Shown one piece after another: positions 19,714-28,957 of a DNA stretch of 64,000 nt. The notes below the pieces were generated by a model. That model searched no databases and was not told the DNA's origin. It saw nothing but the letters and a program-made list of their open reading frames with translations. This DNA is from RZYY01 sp036794825 (GTDB taxonomy: Bacteria; Bacteroidota; Bacteroidia; Bacteroidales; 4484-276): assembly GCA_036794825.1 (NCBI GenBank), contig DAIRGA010000021.1, forward strand, positions 30,239-94,238, written 5' to 3'. Within the stretch, counting starts at the first letter, position 1; every line of letters starts with the position of its first letter. The position numbers and the translations under genes were made by a program.

Positions 19714-19721
19714 CAAAAGTA
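19714..19721 (-). promoter_or_regulatory. -7 element (TACTTTTG) directly before the FUSC start
   Basis: TACTTTTG then CCC then ATG on the minus strand. No TTG lies at 17-23 bp upstream. The distance implies a leaderless or nearly leaderless mRNA. Confidence 0.5.
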
Positions 19722-19823
19722 GCTAAGTTTTGCCAAAAGCCTTTCCTGACCCACTGAGGCTGTGAGCTACTTTTGCAGGTGATTTACCGGTTGACTGTTT
19801 TTCATTCATTATCATTATTCGAT

Positions 19824-19992
19824 ATTCGATATTCCATGTTCGATATTCCCTGCCTGCAAGGCAGTCAGGCAGGAATAATCCAATTCACCCCGTGAATGAT
19901 ACCAAACCCACACCAAACCTGAAACTACGGTGGTTTATGTGTGCAATTCACGGGGTGAATTTTTCATTCAACATTCGATATTCCATGTTCGA
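19824..19992. repeat. Composite intergenic repeat with direct and inverted copies
   Basis: A perfect 20-bp direct repeat (ATTCGATATTCCATGTTCGA, 19824-19843 and 19973-19992) flanks a perfect 16-bp inverted repeat (AATTCACCCCGTGAAT, 19882-19897, and its complement, 19946-19961). A CCTGCCTG/CAGGCAGG hairpin lies near 19849-19873. The rest of the 400-bp gap between the FUSC gene and the dehydrogenase gene holds no ORF I trust. It resembles the dispersed intergenic repeats common in Bacteroidota rather than a CRISPR. Confidence 0.75.
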
Positions 19993-20112
19993 AATTCAAT
20001 ATTCGATAAACCAATTCACCATTGCTGAATCCGTCTGTTCAAAGACGAGCAGACATCAATGTCGGCTAACAGGGATAATTTGTAATTTTACCGTTCAAAA
20101 TTCAGCTTTTAA

Positions 20113-23058
20113 ATGGACAGATCAATGGCGCTTAAGGCGCTCAAGCAGCTTAAACCGACCCTTGAGGGCGATTTATTCACCGATAATGCCACCCGTATTC
20201 TTTACGCTACCGATGCATCGGCTTACAGGGAGATGCCGCTTGCCGTGGCTAAGCCGAAAAGCAAGGAGGATATCCGCCGGCTGGTATTGTTTGCCGGGCA
20301 GCACAAAATCCCACTGATTCCGCGTGGCGCCGGAACTTCACTTGCCGGTCAGGTGGTTGGTCAGGGGATCGTTGTGGATGTTTCGATGTACATGAACAGG
20401 ATTCTGGAAATCAACGCAGCGCAGCATTGGGTGAGGGTGCAGCCCGGAGTGGTGCTGGATGAACTGAACATAGAACTGGAAAAATACGGCCTCTTTTTCG
20501 GTCCCGAAACCAGTACTTCCAACCGGTGTGTAATCGGTGGAATGGTGGGAAACAACTCTTGCGGCGCCCACTCGCTGATTTACGGAAGCACACGTGAGCA
20601 CACCCTCGAACTGGAAGCAATTTTAAGCGACGGCTCCAAGACTGTTTTCAGGTCGCTGAACCTGAAAGAATTTGAAAACAAACAGATCGGCGATAGCCTG
20701 GAAAACAGAATTTACCGCAACATTGCCGGGATTCTATCTCTACCCGCAAACCAGGAGCAGATCCGTGCTGAGTACCCCGACCCTGTTGTAAAACGCAGAA
20801 ACACAGGCTATGCCATTGATCTGCTGCTTGAAACGGAGCCTTTTGCAGGGAATCAGACCCCTTTCAACTTTTGTAAACTGCTGGCCGGTTCGGAAGGAAC
20901 CCTTGCCTTTACCACCGAAATCAAACTGAATCTTGTCCCGCTGCCACCAAGGGTCAAAGGGCTGGTTTGTGTTCATTTCAAACGCCTTGAAGATGCTTTT
21001 CATGCCAACCTGATTGCCCTGAAACATAAGCCCGGAGCTGTGGAGCTGATGGATGATATTATTCTGCAGCAGACTAAGGACAACCTGGAACAGGCACGCA
21101 ACCGTTTCTTTGTCCAGGGCGATCCTGCCGCCATCCTGATTATCGAGTTTGCCCGCGACACCAAAGAAGAGATACTTGCCATTGCGGAGCAGATGGAGGC
21201 AGATATGCGGGCTGCCGGCCTGGGATATCACTTTCCGCGGGTTTTTGACGCTGACATCAGGCGGGTGTGGGCTTTGCGAAAAGCCGGTCTTGGCCTGCTC
21301 TCGAACATCCCCGGCGATGCAAAACCCGTTTCGCTGGTAGAAGATACTGCCGTCAATCCAGAGGTGCTACCACAATATCTTGCTGAATTTCAATTACTTC
21401 TCGATAGGCATAACCTTACGGCTGTGTATCACGCGCACATTGCTACCGGCGAACTACACCTGCGTCCGGTGCTCGACCTGAAGAATCCAAAAGATGTGGA
21501 GCTTTTTTATACCATAGCGCTGGAAACTGCCAGGCTGGTGAAGAAGTACCGGGGTTCGCTCAGCGGCGAGCACGGCGATGGACGGCTTCGCGGCGAGTTT
21601 ATCCCCATGATGATCGGCGAACACAACTACCGGTTGCTCAAGGAGATTAAGCAGACCTGGGACCCGCAGAATATCTTCAATCCGGGAAAAATCACCGACA
21701 CTCCTTCGATGAAGTCCAGTCTGCGGTATGAACCGGGAAAGAACACAAGGGAGCTCAGAACGATTTTTGACTTTTCTGACGACCATGGAATGATGCGGGC
21801 AGTGGAAAAATGCAATGGATCGGGCGATTGCCGCAAAACGGAGATTGTTGGCGGTACCATGTGCCCAAGCTACATGGCCACCCGCAACGAAAGCCACACC
21901 ACAAGGGCCAGAGCCAACACGCTGCGGGAGTTCCTTACCCATTCGCCAAAACGTAATCCCTTCAACCATCACGAAATTTTCCAGGTGATGGACCTCTGCC
22001 TTTCCTGCAAAGGCTGCAAGTCCGAGTGCCCGTCGAGTGTGGACATTGCCCGCTACAAGGCCGAATTTCTGCAGCACTGGTACGACGAACACGGCATCCC
22101 CCTGCGTACCCGCGTTATCGCTTACATCTCAGCATTGAACCGCCTCGGGATGCTCCTTCCGGCGATGACCAATTTTTTCTTTACCAACAAATTCACCTCA
22201 GGTTTCCTGAAGTCGCTACTGGGCTTTGCTCCAAAACGATCCATTCCCTTGTTATATCGTCATACTTTAACCTATTGGCTCACAAATAACAAGAAAGCGC
22301 TTACACCGACCCAACCGAAAAATGGCGCAGTTTACCTTTTTGTGGATGAGTTCACGGAATACAACGACACTGAAATCGGTATAAAAGCCGTGGAGTTGCT
22401 CAGCAGACTTGGGTATGAGGTAAAGATCGCTCCTCACAAAGAGAGTGGTCGGACATTCCTTTCGAAGGGTTTGGTTAGAAAAGCGGCAAAGTTGGCCAAT
22501 TATAACGTCAATGCGTTTAAGGACATCGTGAATGACGAAACTCCACTGATCGGCATTGAACCGTCGGGGATACTCTCTTTCAGGGATGAATACCCCGATT
22601 TGGTAGATAAATCGCTGAGAAACACAGCCAGATTGCTGGCAAAAAATGCCTTGATGTTCGACGAATTCTTTGAGCGGGAGATGAAAGCAGGCAGGATTTC
22701 AAAAAACCTGTTTACTTCAGATCACCTGAAGATCAAACTGCACGGACATTGCCATCAGAAATCGCTCGCATCCATAGCGCCGACGGTAGCTATGTTATCT
22801 TTCCCGGAAAACTTTGAGGTTGAGGAGATTAAAAGTGGTTGTTGCGGCATGGCCGGCTCATTTGGCTACGAGGCCGAGCATTATGAAGTTTCGATGAAAG
22901 TGGGTGAACTGGTGCTTTTTCCCGAGGTTCGCAAAACTCCGGAGGAGGTGGTTATTTCGGCGCCCGGAACCTCATGCCGTCATCAGATCATGGATGGAAC
23001 CGGTAGGATGGCTCTTCATCCGATTGAAATAATGCACAATGCATTGGCAAAATTCTGA
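20113..23058 (+). CDS. FAD-linked oxidase / (Fe-S) dehydrogenase fusion (D-lactate or glycolate type)
   Basis: 981 residues. The N-terminal half is a GlcD-type FAD domain (RGAGTSLAGQ at about 77-86, GPETSTSNRCVIGGMVGNNS, and the C-terminal FAD-oxidase segment with HAHIATGELHLRP and SGEHGDGRLRGEF). The C-terminal half is a GlpC-type iron-sulfur module: CNGSGDC from residue 567, CLSCKGCKSECP from residue 629, then two CCG-type clusters, HGHCHQKS near 877 and SGCCGMAGSFG near 908. Enzymes of this form (YdiJ-like) oxidise D-2-hydroxyacids such as D-lactate and pass electrons to quinone at the inner membrane. The substrate is not fixed by the sequence. It is monocistronic as far as visible. Confidence 0.92.
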   Translation: MDRSMALKALKQLKPTLEGDLFTDNATRILYATDASAYREMPLAVAKPKSKEDIRRLVLFAGQHKIPLIPRGAGTSLAGQVVGQGIVVDVSMYMNRILEINAAQHWVRVQPGVVLDELNIELEKYGLFFGPETSTSNRCVIGGMVGNNSCGAHSLIYGSTREHTLELEAILSDGSKTVFRSLNLKEFENKQIGDSLENRIYRNIAGILSLPANQEQIRAEYPDPVVKRRNTGYAIDLLLETEPFAGNQTPFNFCKLLAGSEGTLAFTTEIKLNLVPLPPRVKGLVCVHFKRLEDAFHANLIALKHKPGAVELMDDIILQQTKDNLEQARNRFFVQGDPAAILIIEFARDTKEEILAIAEQMEADMRAAGLGYHFPRVFDADIRRVWALRKAGLGLLSNIPGDAKPVSLVEDTAVNPEVLPQYLAEFQLLLDRHNLTAVYHAHIATGELHLRPVLDLKNPKDVELFYTIALETARLVKKYRGSLSGEHGDGRLRGEFIPMMIGEHNYRLLKEIKQTWDPQNIFNPGKITDTPSMKSSLRYEPGKNTRELRTIFDFSDDHGMMRAVEKCNGSGDCRKTEIVGGTMCPSYMATRNESHTTRARANTLREFLTHSPKRNPFNHHEIFQVMDLCLSCKGCKSECPSSVDIARYKAEFLQHWYDEHGIPLRTRVIAYISALNRLGMLLPAMTNFFFTNKFTSGFLKSLLGFAPKRSIPLLYRHTLTYWLTNNKKALTPTQPKNGAVYLFVDEFTEYNDTEIGIKAVELLSRLGYEVKIAPHKESGRTFLSKGLVRKAAKLANYNVNAFKDIVNDETPLIGIEPSGILSFRDEYPDLVDKSLRNTARLLAKNALMFDEFFEREMKAGRISKNLFTSDHLKIKLHGHCHQKSLASIAPTVAMLSFPENFEVEEIKSGCCGMAGSFGYEAEHYEVSMKVGELVLFPEVRKTPEEVVISAPGTSCRHQIMDGTGRMALHPIEIMHNALAKF

Positions 23059-23123
23059 CATCAGGCAGCCAAAATCCAAAACCAATTTATCAGACAAAAT
23101 ATTGATAATCATTGCTTTTAAAT

Positions 23124-23149
23124 AAAAAAACTCCCCGTTTCCGGGGAGT
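23124..23149 (-). terminator. Minus-strand terminator with no minus-strand gene upstream
   Basis: A perfect 8-bp stem, ACTCCCCG (23130-23137) and CGGGGAGT (23142-23149), with a TTTC loop. The U-tract is on the minus strand only (seven A on the plus strand at 23124-23130). Both neighbouring genes are on the plus strand, so this would end an unannotated antisense or divergent small RNA. Confidence 0.6.
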
Positions 23150-23233
23150 CGTTGCAAGTAGTAAGTTAATTAATAAAATTAGTTAGACCTAAAACAAACA
23201 ATCGTTAAACGCACATTCAACAGCTAATATTTC

Positions 23234-23707
23234 ATGGAAAATAAAATCCAACCGCAAATCACTGTCCGAGAAGCGCATCCATCAGAGCAGGAGGCGATAG
23301 TGCATTTTCAGATCGAAATGGCCTGGGAAACAGAAAAAGTTACACTGCAACCCGACACTATTAAAAAAGGAGTGAAAGCTGTGTTTGAAAATCCACACCT
23401 TGGCAGTTACTTTATTGCCGAAAATAACGGTGAAGTGATTGCCAGCCTGATGGTAACCTACGAATGGAGCGACTGGCGCAATTCGCTGGTTTGGTGGCTG
23501 CAATCGGTGTATGTCATTCCTCAGTACCGCAGGCACGGAGTTTTCAGGAAAATGTACGAACATGTCCGCAACCTTGTGATTGAAAATGAGAATGTAGCCG
23601 GAATCAGGCTCTACATGATCCATCACAATGAGGTGGCAGGCCGTGTTTACGAACAAATGGGAATGGACGGCAATCACTACCGCCTGTTTGAATGGATGAA
23701 GTCTTGA
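23234..23707 (+). CDS. GNAT family N-acetyltransferase
   Basis: 157 residues with the GNAT fold: ITVREAHPSEQEAIVHFQIEM at the start, the acetyl-CoA loop region VYVIPQYRRHGVFRKMYEHV (about 95-114, variant of Q/R-x-x-G-x-G/A) and RVYEQMGMDGNHYRLFEWM at the end. It transfers an acetyl group from acetyl-CoA to an amine on a small molecule or protein. The acceptor is unknown. The start at ATG 23234 is the first good one and there is no overlapping upstream gene. Confidence 0.9.
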   Translation: MENKIQPQITVREAHPSEQEAIVHFQIEMAWETEKVTLQPDTIKKGVKAVFENPHLGSYFIAENNGEVIASLMVTYEWSDWRNSLVWWLQSVYVIPQYRRHGVFRKMYEHVRNLVIENENVAGIRLYMIHHNEVAGRVYEQMGMDGNHYRLFEWMKS

Positions 23708-23809
23708 TTAACAAAAAAAGGCAATGAACATGTTCAGGATTTTTCCTGTTTTGAATGGGGATCTTCAGCGTGAAGCAATCAAATTCGTAAAGCAAAAAAT
23801 TTGACTTTT

Positions 23810-24922
23810 ATGGAATATTTAACCTCGATTTTAAACTCTCATGCCCATGATAAGGTTTGGCACAGCTACTTTTTGCTGGCAATCCTTTTGGTATCACTAT
23901 TCCTGACCGGCAAACTGCTGAGGTATCTTATCCGCAGAGCATCCCGCAGGCAGGCACTAATCAACAATCCGGTATATGCCAGTTTCCTGTCGGCTATCGC
24001 CAATTCAGTAACCTTCTTTCTGGTGGTGGTCGGGCTTGCTTTGGGAAGCGGTATACTGGTGGTTCCGGAGCAATACCTCGAGGTTATCTCGATGATAAAA
24101 AAGGTGCTGATTGTCATCTCATTCGGTTACATTGTTTACCAATTGATTGATGTCCCGGGTGTCTGGTTCGAAACCATCATTGACAAGCAGGAAAAATCTA
24201 CCATGAACAAGATGATTATTCCGGTGATCCGAAAAACCCTCCGCCTCGCAGTAATCATCGGCGTGATTCTCCAGATTTTCCAGATGCTGTATGATAAACC
24301 TATTGCTACAATCATTGCCGGGCTTGGAATTGGAAGTTTGGCTATCGCGCTGGCTGCCCAGGATACACTCAAGCATTTTATCGGATCGTTTGTGATTGCG
24401 GGCGACAAGCCATTCGAAATCGGTCAGCGAATTGCCGTTGACGGCCATGAAGGGGTAATAGAATCCATCGGGTTGCGCAGCGCCAATATCCGAACCCTTG
24501 AGGGGCATCTGGTTACCATTCCTAACGGAATCCTGGCGAATCTAACCATCAGGAACATAGGTCAGCGCGAATACATCAGACGCGTGGGAAATATTACCAT
24601 CACTTATGATACTCCGATTGAAAAAATTCATAAATCAGTGGAAATCATTAAAGAAATCCTTGCTGACCATGAGGGTATGAATCCAAATTTACCGCCGCGT
24701 GTTTTCTTCAACGAATTTAATCCTGCTTCGCTTAATATCCAGTTCACTTTCTGGTACCACCCGCCTGAATATTGGGATTACATGGCCTTTAACGAAAGAG
24801 TGAATTTTGAAATAATCCGCAGATTTAATACTGAAGGAATTGATTTTGCCTTCCCGACACAAACGTTGCACCTGGCAGGTGACACTAAAAGACCGCTGGA
24901 GGTGGAGGTGAAGTCCAGGTAA
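23810..24922 (+). CDS. MscS-type mechanosensitive ion channel
   Basis: 370 residues from the ATG at 23810 (the frame also opens at TTG 23801, less likely). Four transmembrane segments (about 18-40, 60-82, 95-115, 145-165) include the pore-lining helix IATIIAGLGIGSLAIALAAQDTLKHFIGSF (about 165-194, in two halves here), rich in Gly and Ala as in MscS TM3. A beta domain (GDKPFEIGQRIAVDGHEGVIESIGLRSANIRT) and a cytoplasmic cage follow. It releases solutes across the inner membrane after hypo-osmotic shock. A bidirectional terminator separates it from the convergent transporter gene. Confidence 0.95.
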   Translation: MEYLTSILNSHAHDKVWHSYFLLAILLVSLFLTGKLLRYLIRRASRRQALINNPVYASFLSAIANSVTFFLVVVGLALGSGILVVPEQYLEVISMIKKVLIVISFGYIVYQLIDVPGVWFETIIDKQEKSTMNKMIIPVIRKTLRLAVIIGVILQIFQMLYDKPIATIIAGLGIGSLAIALAAQDTLKHFIGSFVIAGDKPFEIGQRIAVDGHEGVIESIGLRSANIRTLEGHLVTIPNGILANLTIRNIGQREYIRRVGNITITYDTPIEKIHKSVEIIKEILADHEGMNPNLPPRVFFNEFNPASLNIQFTFWYHPPEYWDYMAFNERVNFEIIRRFNTEGIDFAFPTQTLHLAGDTKRPLEVEVKSR

Positions 24923-24984
24923 GATTATTATCAGACCCTGGATTCTGAAGAATAAACCGGTAGTCTGCAAAAGAAAGCAAAGCA

Positions 24985-25021
24985 AATGGCCACAGGTTAT
25001 TTTTGTGAACCTATGGCCATT
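24985..25021. terminator. Bidirectional terminator between mscS-type gene and OFA transporter
   Basis: The arms AATGGCCACAGGTT (24985-24998) and AACCTATGGCCATT (25008-25021) pair with one mismatch. T-rich DNA follows on each strand. It sits between convergent genes. Confidence 0.65.
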
Positions 25022-25052
25022 GTTAATTTTGGTCTTTGTATTTTGGGTAAAA

Positions 25053-26339
25053 TCAATTCACTGCATTTGGTTTGGTTGCGGGTTTCACAAGATAGATAGT
25101 CAAAACAGCTACCAGGCAAAGTACCCCGCAAATGGAAAATGCCAGCGGGAAATTCCCCATATCGCCGAGTTTGCCACCCATGACCGGTCCAAAAATACCG
25201 CCAACAGCATAAGCCAGAAAGACCCAGCCGTAATTTTGACCTACGAATTTGGTTCCGAAAGTATCGGCAGTCATTGTTGGGAACAAAGCAAAATTACCAC
25301 CGAAATTAAACCCTATCAAGATGGCAAACAGGTACAGGGTGAGCGGATTGCCAGCCATCCACTGGAAAAGAAATACAAACACACCCTGGGTAGCCATCAT
25401 TATTACAATGGATGATTTTCGTCCGATCTTATCACTTATCATACCCCATACAATCCTGCCCAGTCCATTGAAAAGAGCAAAGAATACAGCCATTGCCAGC
25501 GTTGCAGCAGCTCCGGCCTCTTCTTTTGAAAAACCGGCATTGGTAAGGGCTTCCTGCGGCCAGAGTCGCATCAGCCCGATGCTCATCAAACCGGCCGCAG
25601 CGCCAAATGTGAAAGTGAGCAGTATCAGGTAAAACTGTGGAGTACGCAACATTTCGCTGCTGGTAAAATCCACAGATTCAACCGGGATTTTCGGATTTTT
25701 TGTGCTTCCTGAAGGGTTCCATCCTTCCGGCTTCCAGCAGGGTGTGGGCATCACCATCCAGATGCTGCCGATGCTCACAATCACCAGGTAAGCAATCCCA
25801 TAAATGATGAATGTTTTTGAAATTCCCACAGAGGAAAGCAACTGACCTCCTCCAAGCGGTCCCAGTTTGTCCGCTACCGCCATCCAAAGCGTTGCTCCAA
25901 AACCAAATCCTGCAACGGCTAATCCGGTGATCAATCCTTTCTTATCAGGAAACCAGCGCATCCCAACGGCAATTGGAACCACATAACCCAGACCAATGCC
26001 GCTGCCTCCCATTAGCCCGACAAAAATGAAGGTGGTGGTGAAATTCTCAGCGCCGAAAATACCTGCCAGAATGTATCCCAATCCCAGCACTATCCCGCCG
26101 GCCATGGCAAGTTTCTGTGGGCCGACTTTTGGCATCAATCTGCCGGAAACAACCATCAAAACGGCAAACATAGCAAGTCCTGCCGAAAACACCCATTGCG
26201 TCTGAGCTTTTGACCAGCCGGCATCCACCAGCGTCCGGGTGTAAACCGACCAGGCATAGATTGCGCCCAAAGCCAGTTGTATCATTATCGCCCCTAATAC
26301 AACCAGGTTCCTGTTTTTAATTTTTTGTTCTGCAGCCAT
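25053..26339 (-). CDS. OFA-type MFS transporter (oxalate/formate antiporter family)
   Basis: 428 residues with 12 hydrophobic segments. The N-terminal ALGAIYAWSVYT and the loop GRLMPKVGPQKLAMAGG are typical of the OFA subfamily, as are GLGYVVPIAVGMRWFPDKKG and NGLGRIVWGMISDKIGRK at the start of the second half. OFA members exchange small carboxylates (oxalate, formate, possibly acetate or pyruvate) across the inner membrane. The gene follows acetyl-CoA synthetase, which makes a monocarboxylate substrate plausible, but this is an inference from position. A terminator-like hairpin in the 88-bp gap after acs suggests it may have its own promoter or reduced read-through. Confidence 0.9.
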   Translation of the reverse strand: MAAEQKIKNRNLVVLGAIMIQLALGAIYAWSVYTRTLVDAGWSKAQTQWVFSAGLAMFAVLMVVSGRLMPKVGPQKLAMAGGIVLGLGYILAGIFGAENFTTTFIFVGLMGGSGIGLGYVVPIAVGMRWFPDKKGLITGLAVAGFGFGATLWMAVADKLGPLGGGQLLSSVGISKTFIIYGIAYLVIVSIGSIWMVMPTPCWKPEGWNPSGSTKNPKIPVESVDFTSSEMLRTPQFYLILLTFTFGAAAGLMSIGLMRLWPQEALTNAGFSKEEAGAAATLAMAVFFALFNGLGRIVWGMISDKIGRKSSIVIMMATQGVFVFLFQWMAGNPLTLYLFAILIGFNFGGNFALFPTMTADTFGTKFVGQNYGWVFLAYAVGGIFGPVMGGKLGDMGNFPLAFSICGVLCLVAVLTIYLVKPATKPNAVN

Positions 26340-26367
26340 AAAAGTTCATTCTTTTTTTATGAAAAAC

Positions 26368-26406
26368 AAAAGGCATTTGAGACCATAGCGATCAAAAATG
26401 CCTTTT
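26368..26406 (-). terminator. Terminator of acs
   Basis: A perfect 11-bp stem, AAAAGGCATTT (26368-26378) and AAATGCCTTTT (26396-26406), followed on the minus strand by GTTTTTC and a later T-run. It lies between the acs stop and the transporter start. Confidence 0.7.
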
Positions 26407-26427
26407 ATATCATTGATTAATATTAAG

Positions 26428-28350
26428 TTAACGTTTTACCTGAACTTTTGCTCCGGCAATGATCTCCTCTACTACACCCGGATCGAGCAATGTGGAGGTA
26501 TCGCCCAGGTTGGAGGCATCGCCTTCGCCAATTTTGCGGAGGATTCTGCGCATGATCTTTCCTGAACGGGTTTTTGGAAGACCGCTCACCAACTGGATAA
26601 TGTCCGGTTTGGCGATAGGTCCGATAAACTTGGTAACGGTATCGCGGATTTCCTGTTCGATGGTTGCCATTTCATGCTCCGAAAGCTCTTCGCAGGTTAC
26701 ATAGGCATAAATACCTGAACCTTTGATTTCGTGAGGATAACCTACAACAGCCGATTCATTTACTTTCGGATGCTGATTGATGGCATCTTCCACTTCGGCG
26801 GTGCCGATACGGTGACCTGAAACGTTGATAACATCATCAATACGGCCGATGATACGATAGAAGCCCTCTTCGTCGCGTTTGGCGCCGTCGCCCGTGAGGT
26901 AGTAACCTTTGAACGATGAGAAATAGGTCTGATAGCATCTCTGGTGATCGCCGTAAGTGGTTCTTAACATACCCGGCCATGGGAATTTTATGCAAAGAAT
27001 ACCCTCTACGCCATTGCCTTTCAGTTCGTTACCTTCGTTGTCGAGTAAAACAGGTTGCACACCAGGTAATGGTAAAGTGGCAAAAGAAGGTTTAGTGGGG
27101 GTTATTCCTGCAAGAGGTGTAATCATAATACCGCCCGTTTCGGTTTGCCACCAGGTGTCAACGATCGGGCATTTTCCTTTTCCAACCACATCATGGTACC
27201 AGCGCCATGCCTCTTCGTTGATTGGCTCGCCCACAGTGCCGAGTACCTTCAGAGAGCTTAGGTCATATTTATTTACAAACTCGTTGCCGTGAGCAATAAG
27301 GGCGCGGATCGCGGTGGGAGCTGTATAAAACTGTTTTACCTTGTATTTCTCAACGGTTTTCCAGAATCTGCCGGCATCCGGATAGGTGGGAACGCCTTCG
27401 AACATAATGGATGTGGCGCCAGTGAGCAGCGGACCATAAACGATGTAGGTGTGGCCTGTTACCCAGCCAATGTCGGCAGTACACCAGTAAATGTCGCCCT
27501 CGTTATACTGGAATACATTCTTGAATGTGTATTCAGCATAAACCATATAACCGGCGGTTGTGTGCAGGACGCCTTTGGGCTTGCCCGTTGATCCGGAAGT
27601 GTAAAGAATAAAAAGTGTGTCCTCTGAATCCATTACCTCAGCCTGATTTTCCTTGCTTACGCCTTCGATCAGCTCATTCCACCAGATGTCGCGGCCTGGA
27701 ACCATCGCAACATTATCTCCTGTTCTGTTGTATACAATCACGTTTTTAACCGAAGGACAATTGGCAATTGCTTCGTCAACGATATCTTTCAAAGCAATGC
27801 TCTTGGTGCCGCGGAAAGCGCCGTCGCTGGTAATCACCAGGTTCGATTCGGCATCAATGATCCTGTCAGCCAGTGCATTGGCCGAAAATCCGGCAAATAC
27901 GATGGAGTGAATTGCACCGATACGTGCGCAGGCAAGCATGGCAACCGCCAGTTCCGGAATCATCGGAAGGTAAATCGCAACACGGTCGCCTTTTTTGATA
28001 CCGATATTTTTCAGGGCGTTAGCAAACTGGCAGACTTGCTCGTACAGTTCACCGTAAGTAATCACCTTGTTTTCTTCCTTGGGATCATTGGGTTCCCAGA
28101 TAATGGCGGGTTGATTTTTCCTCAGGAAAAGGTTGCGCTCGAAAATGTTCTCGGTAATATTCAGCTTGCCATTTACAAACCAATTGACGTGGGGTGCGTC
28201 TTTGCCATCAAAATACCAGTCCAGTACTTTATCCCATTTCTTTTGCCAATAGTGTGATTCGGCTATTTTCGCCCAAAATCCTTCCGGATTTGCAATGCTC
28301 TCCTGGTACTTTTCAAAGTATTCGGCCAGGCTGGTGATCTTGTTTGTCAT
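26428..28350 (-). CDS. acs: Acetate-CoA ligase (AMP-forming)
   Basis: 640 residues, the usual length of Acs. It contains an adenylate-forming P-loop (LYTSGSTGKPKGV, about 264-276), the acetate pocket and A5 region (VDTWWQTETGG, about 399-409), the hinge YLTGDGAKRDEEGFYRIIGRIDD, cut here at about 500-522, and the C-terminal catalytic Lys in LPKTRSGKIMRRILRK (about 599-614). That Lys is the known target of acetylation control in this family. It converts acetate, ATP and CoA to acetyl-CoA. It is divergent from the 3-hydroxyacyl-CoA dehydrogenase gene across a 607-bp spacer. Confidence 0.97.
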   Translation of the reverse strand: MTNKITSLAEYFEKYQESIANPEGFWAKIAESHYWQKKWDKVLDWYFDGKDAPHVNWFVNGKLNITENIFERNLFLRKNQPAIIWEPNDPKEENKVITYGELYEQVCQFANALKNIGIKKGDRVAIYLPMIPELAVAMLACARIGAIHSIVFAGFSANALADRIIDAESNLVITSDGAFRGTKSIALKDIVDEAIANCPSVKNVIVYNRTGDNVAMVPGRDIWWNELIEGVSKENQAEVMDSEDTLFILYTSGSTGKPKGVLHTTAGYMVYAEYTFKNVFQYNEGDIYWCTADIGWVTGHTYIVYGPLLTGATSIMFEGVPTYPDAGRFWKTVEKYKVKQFYTAPTAIRALIAHGNEFVNKYDLSSLKVLGTVGEPINEEAWRWYHDVVGKGKCPIVDTWWQTETGGIMITPLAGITPTKPSFATLPLPGVQPVLLDNEGNELKGNGVEGILCIKFPWPGMLRTTYGDHQRCYQTYFSSFKGYYLTGDGAKRDEEGFYRIIGRIDDVINVSGHRIGTAEVEDAINQHPKVNESAVVGYPHEIKGSGIYAYVTCEELSEHEMATIEQEIRDTVTKFIGPIAKPDIIQLVSGLPKTRSGKIMRRILRKIGEGDASNLGDTSTLLDPGVVEEIIAGAKVQVKR

Positions 28351-28881
28351 AAATTTTTGAATTGATTAAGTTAATAAATTATTGATTTACTGATAGATAT
28401 GTTTTATCCATTGATTTACTCTGATTAAAAAATTCTGCCGATAAAACTTCATTCAAGATGTGAAAATGAGAATTAAGCCAAAAAGTTTCACAAATGAGTG
28501 TAGAATTGCAGGGAAAGGAATAGGGAAAATGAGTCAATGAAAAGCTTGCAGGGATGGTTGTGAACTGCGATTGACGACTTTTCATTATCAGAAGTTAAAA
28601 TGTTCTTATTTAAAACATTATCGGAATTTCAGAGGCCAAAATTAAGATAATTTCTGATTCTTCAGTCATTCTCGTGTGAATTCAATCACAATCAGGGATG
28701 CAGCTACTTAATCTTTTGTAAGTTAATGGGTAAGAAGATTCGTTCATTTTGTAAATAATAGATAATCAAATAGATAGCGCAACGGAATCGGCATGATATT
28801 TTTTACCGGACTTTGATCTTTACCGAAATTTATAACGATTTTAAATAGCAAGCCCCCTCGAAGTTGATGGTCTGATTTGGT
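28351..28881. other. Long divergent intergenic region upstream of acs and the hydroxyacyl-CoA dehydrogenase gene
   Basis: No ORF I trust. An 11-bp direct repeat, ATTGATTTACT, occurs at 28381-28391 and 28410-28420, just upstream of the acs start, and could be a tandem regulator site. An inverted pair, AATGTT (28599-28604) and AACATT (28614-28619), lies further in. Otherwise it is featureless and AT-rich. Confidence 0.4.
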
Positions 28882-28889
28882 TACTTTTG
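28882..28889 (+). promoter_or_regulatory. -7 element (TACTTTTG) upstream of the 3-hydroxyacyl-CoA dehydrogenase gene
   Basis: A TAnnTTTG match with a TTG 15 bp upstream (28864-28866), slightly too close to the usual spacing. Predicted leader about 60 nt. Confidence 0.45.
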
Positions 28890-28957
28890 CCGGGCAATTC
28901 ATCAACAATTCGATTGCTGGTGTATTTGCAACGGTTTCAAATTTTATCCCATAATTT

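Noticed and set aside
19824..19992. Possible CRISPR array
   Set aside because: Only two direct repeat copies, with inverted repeats between, no regular spacers and no cas genes.
21454..22092. 212-codon antisense ORF over the FAD/Fe-S dehydrogenase gene
   Set aside because: It is entirely inside a well-supported CDS and shows no family motif.
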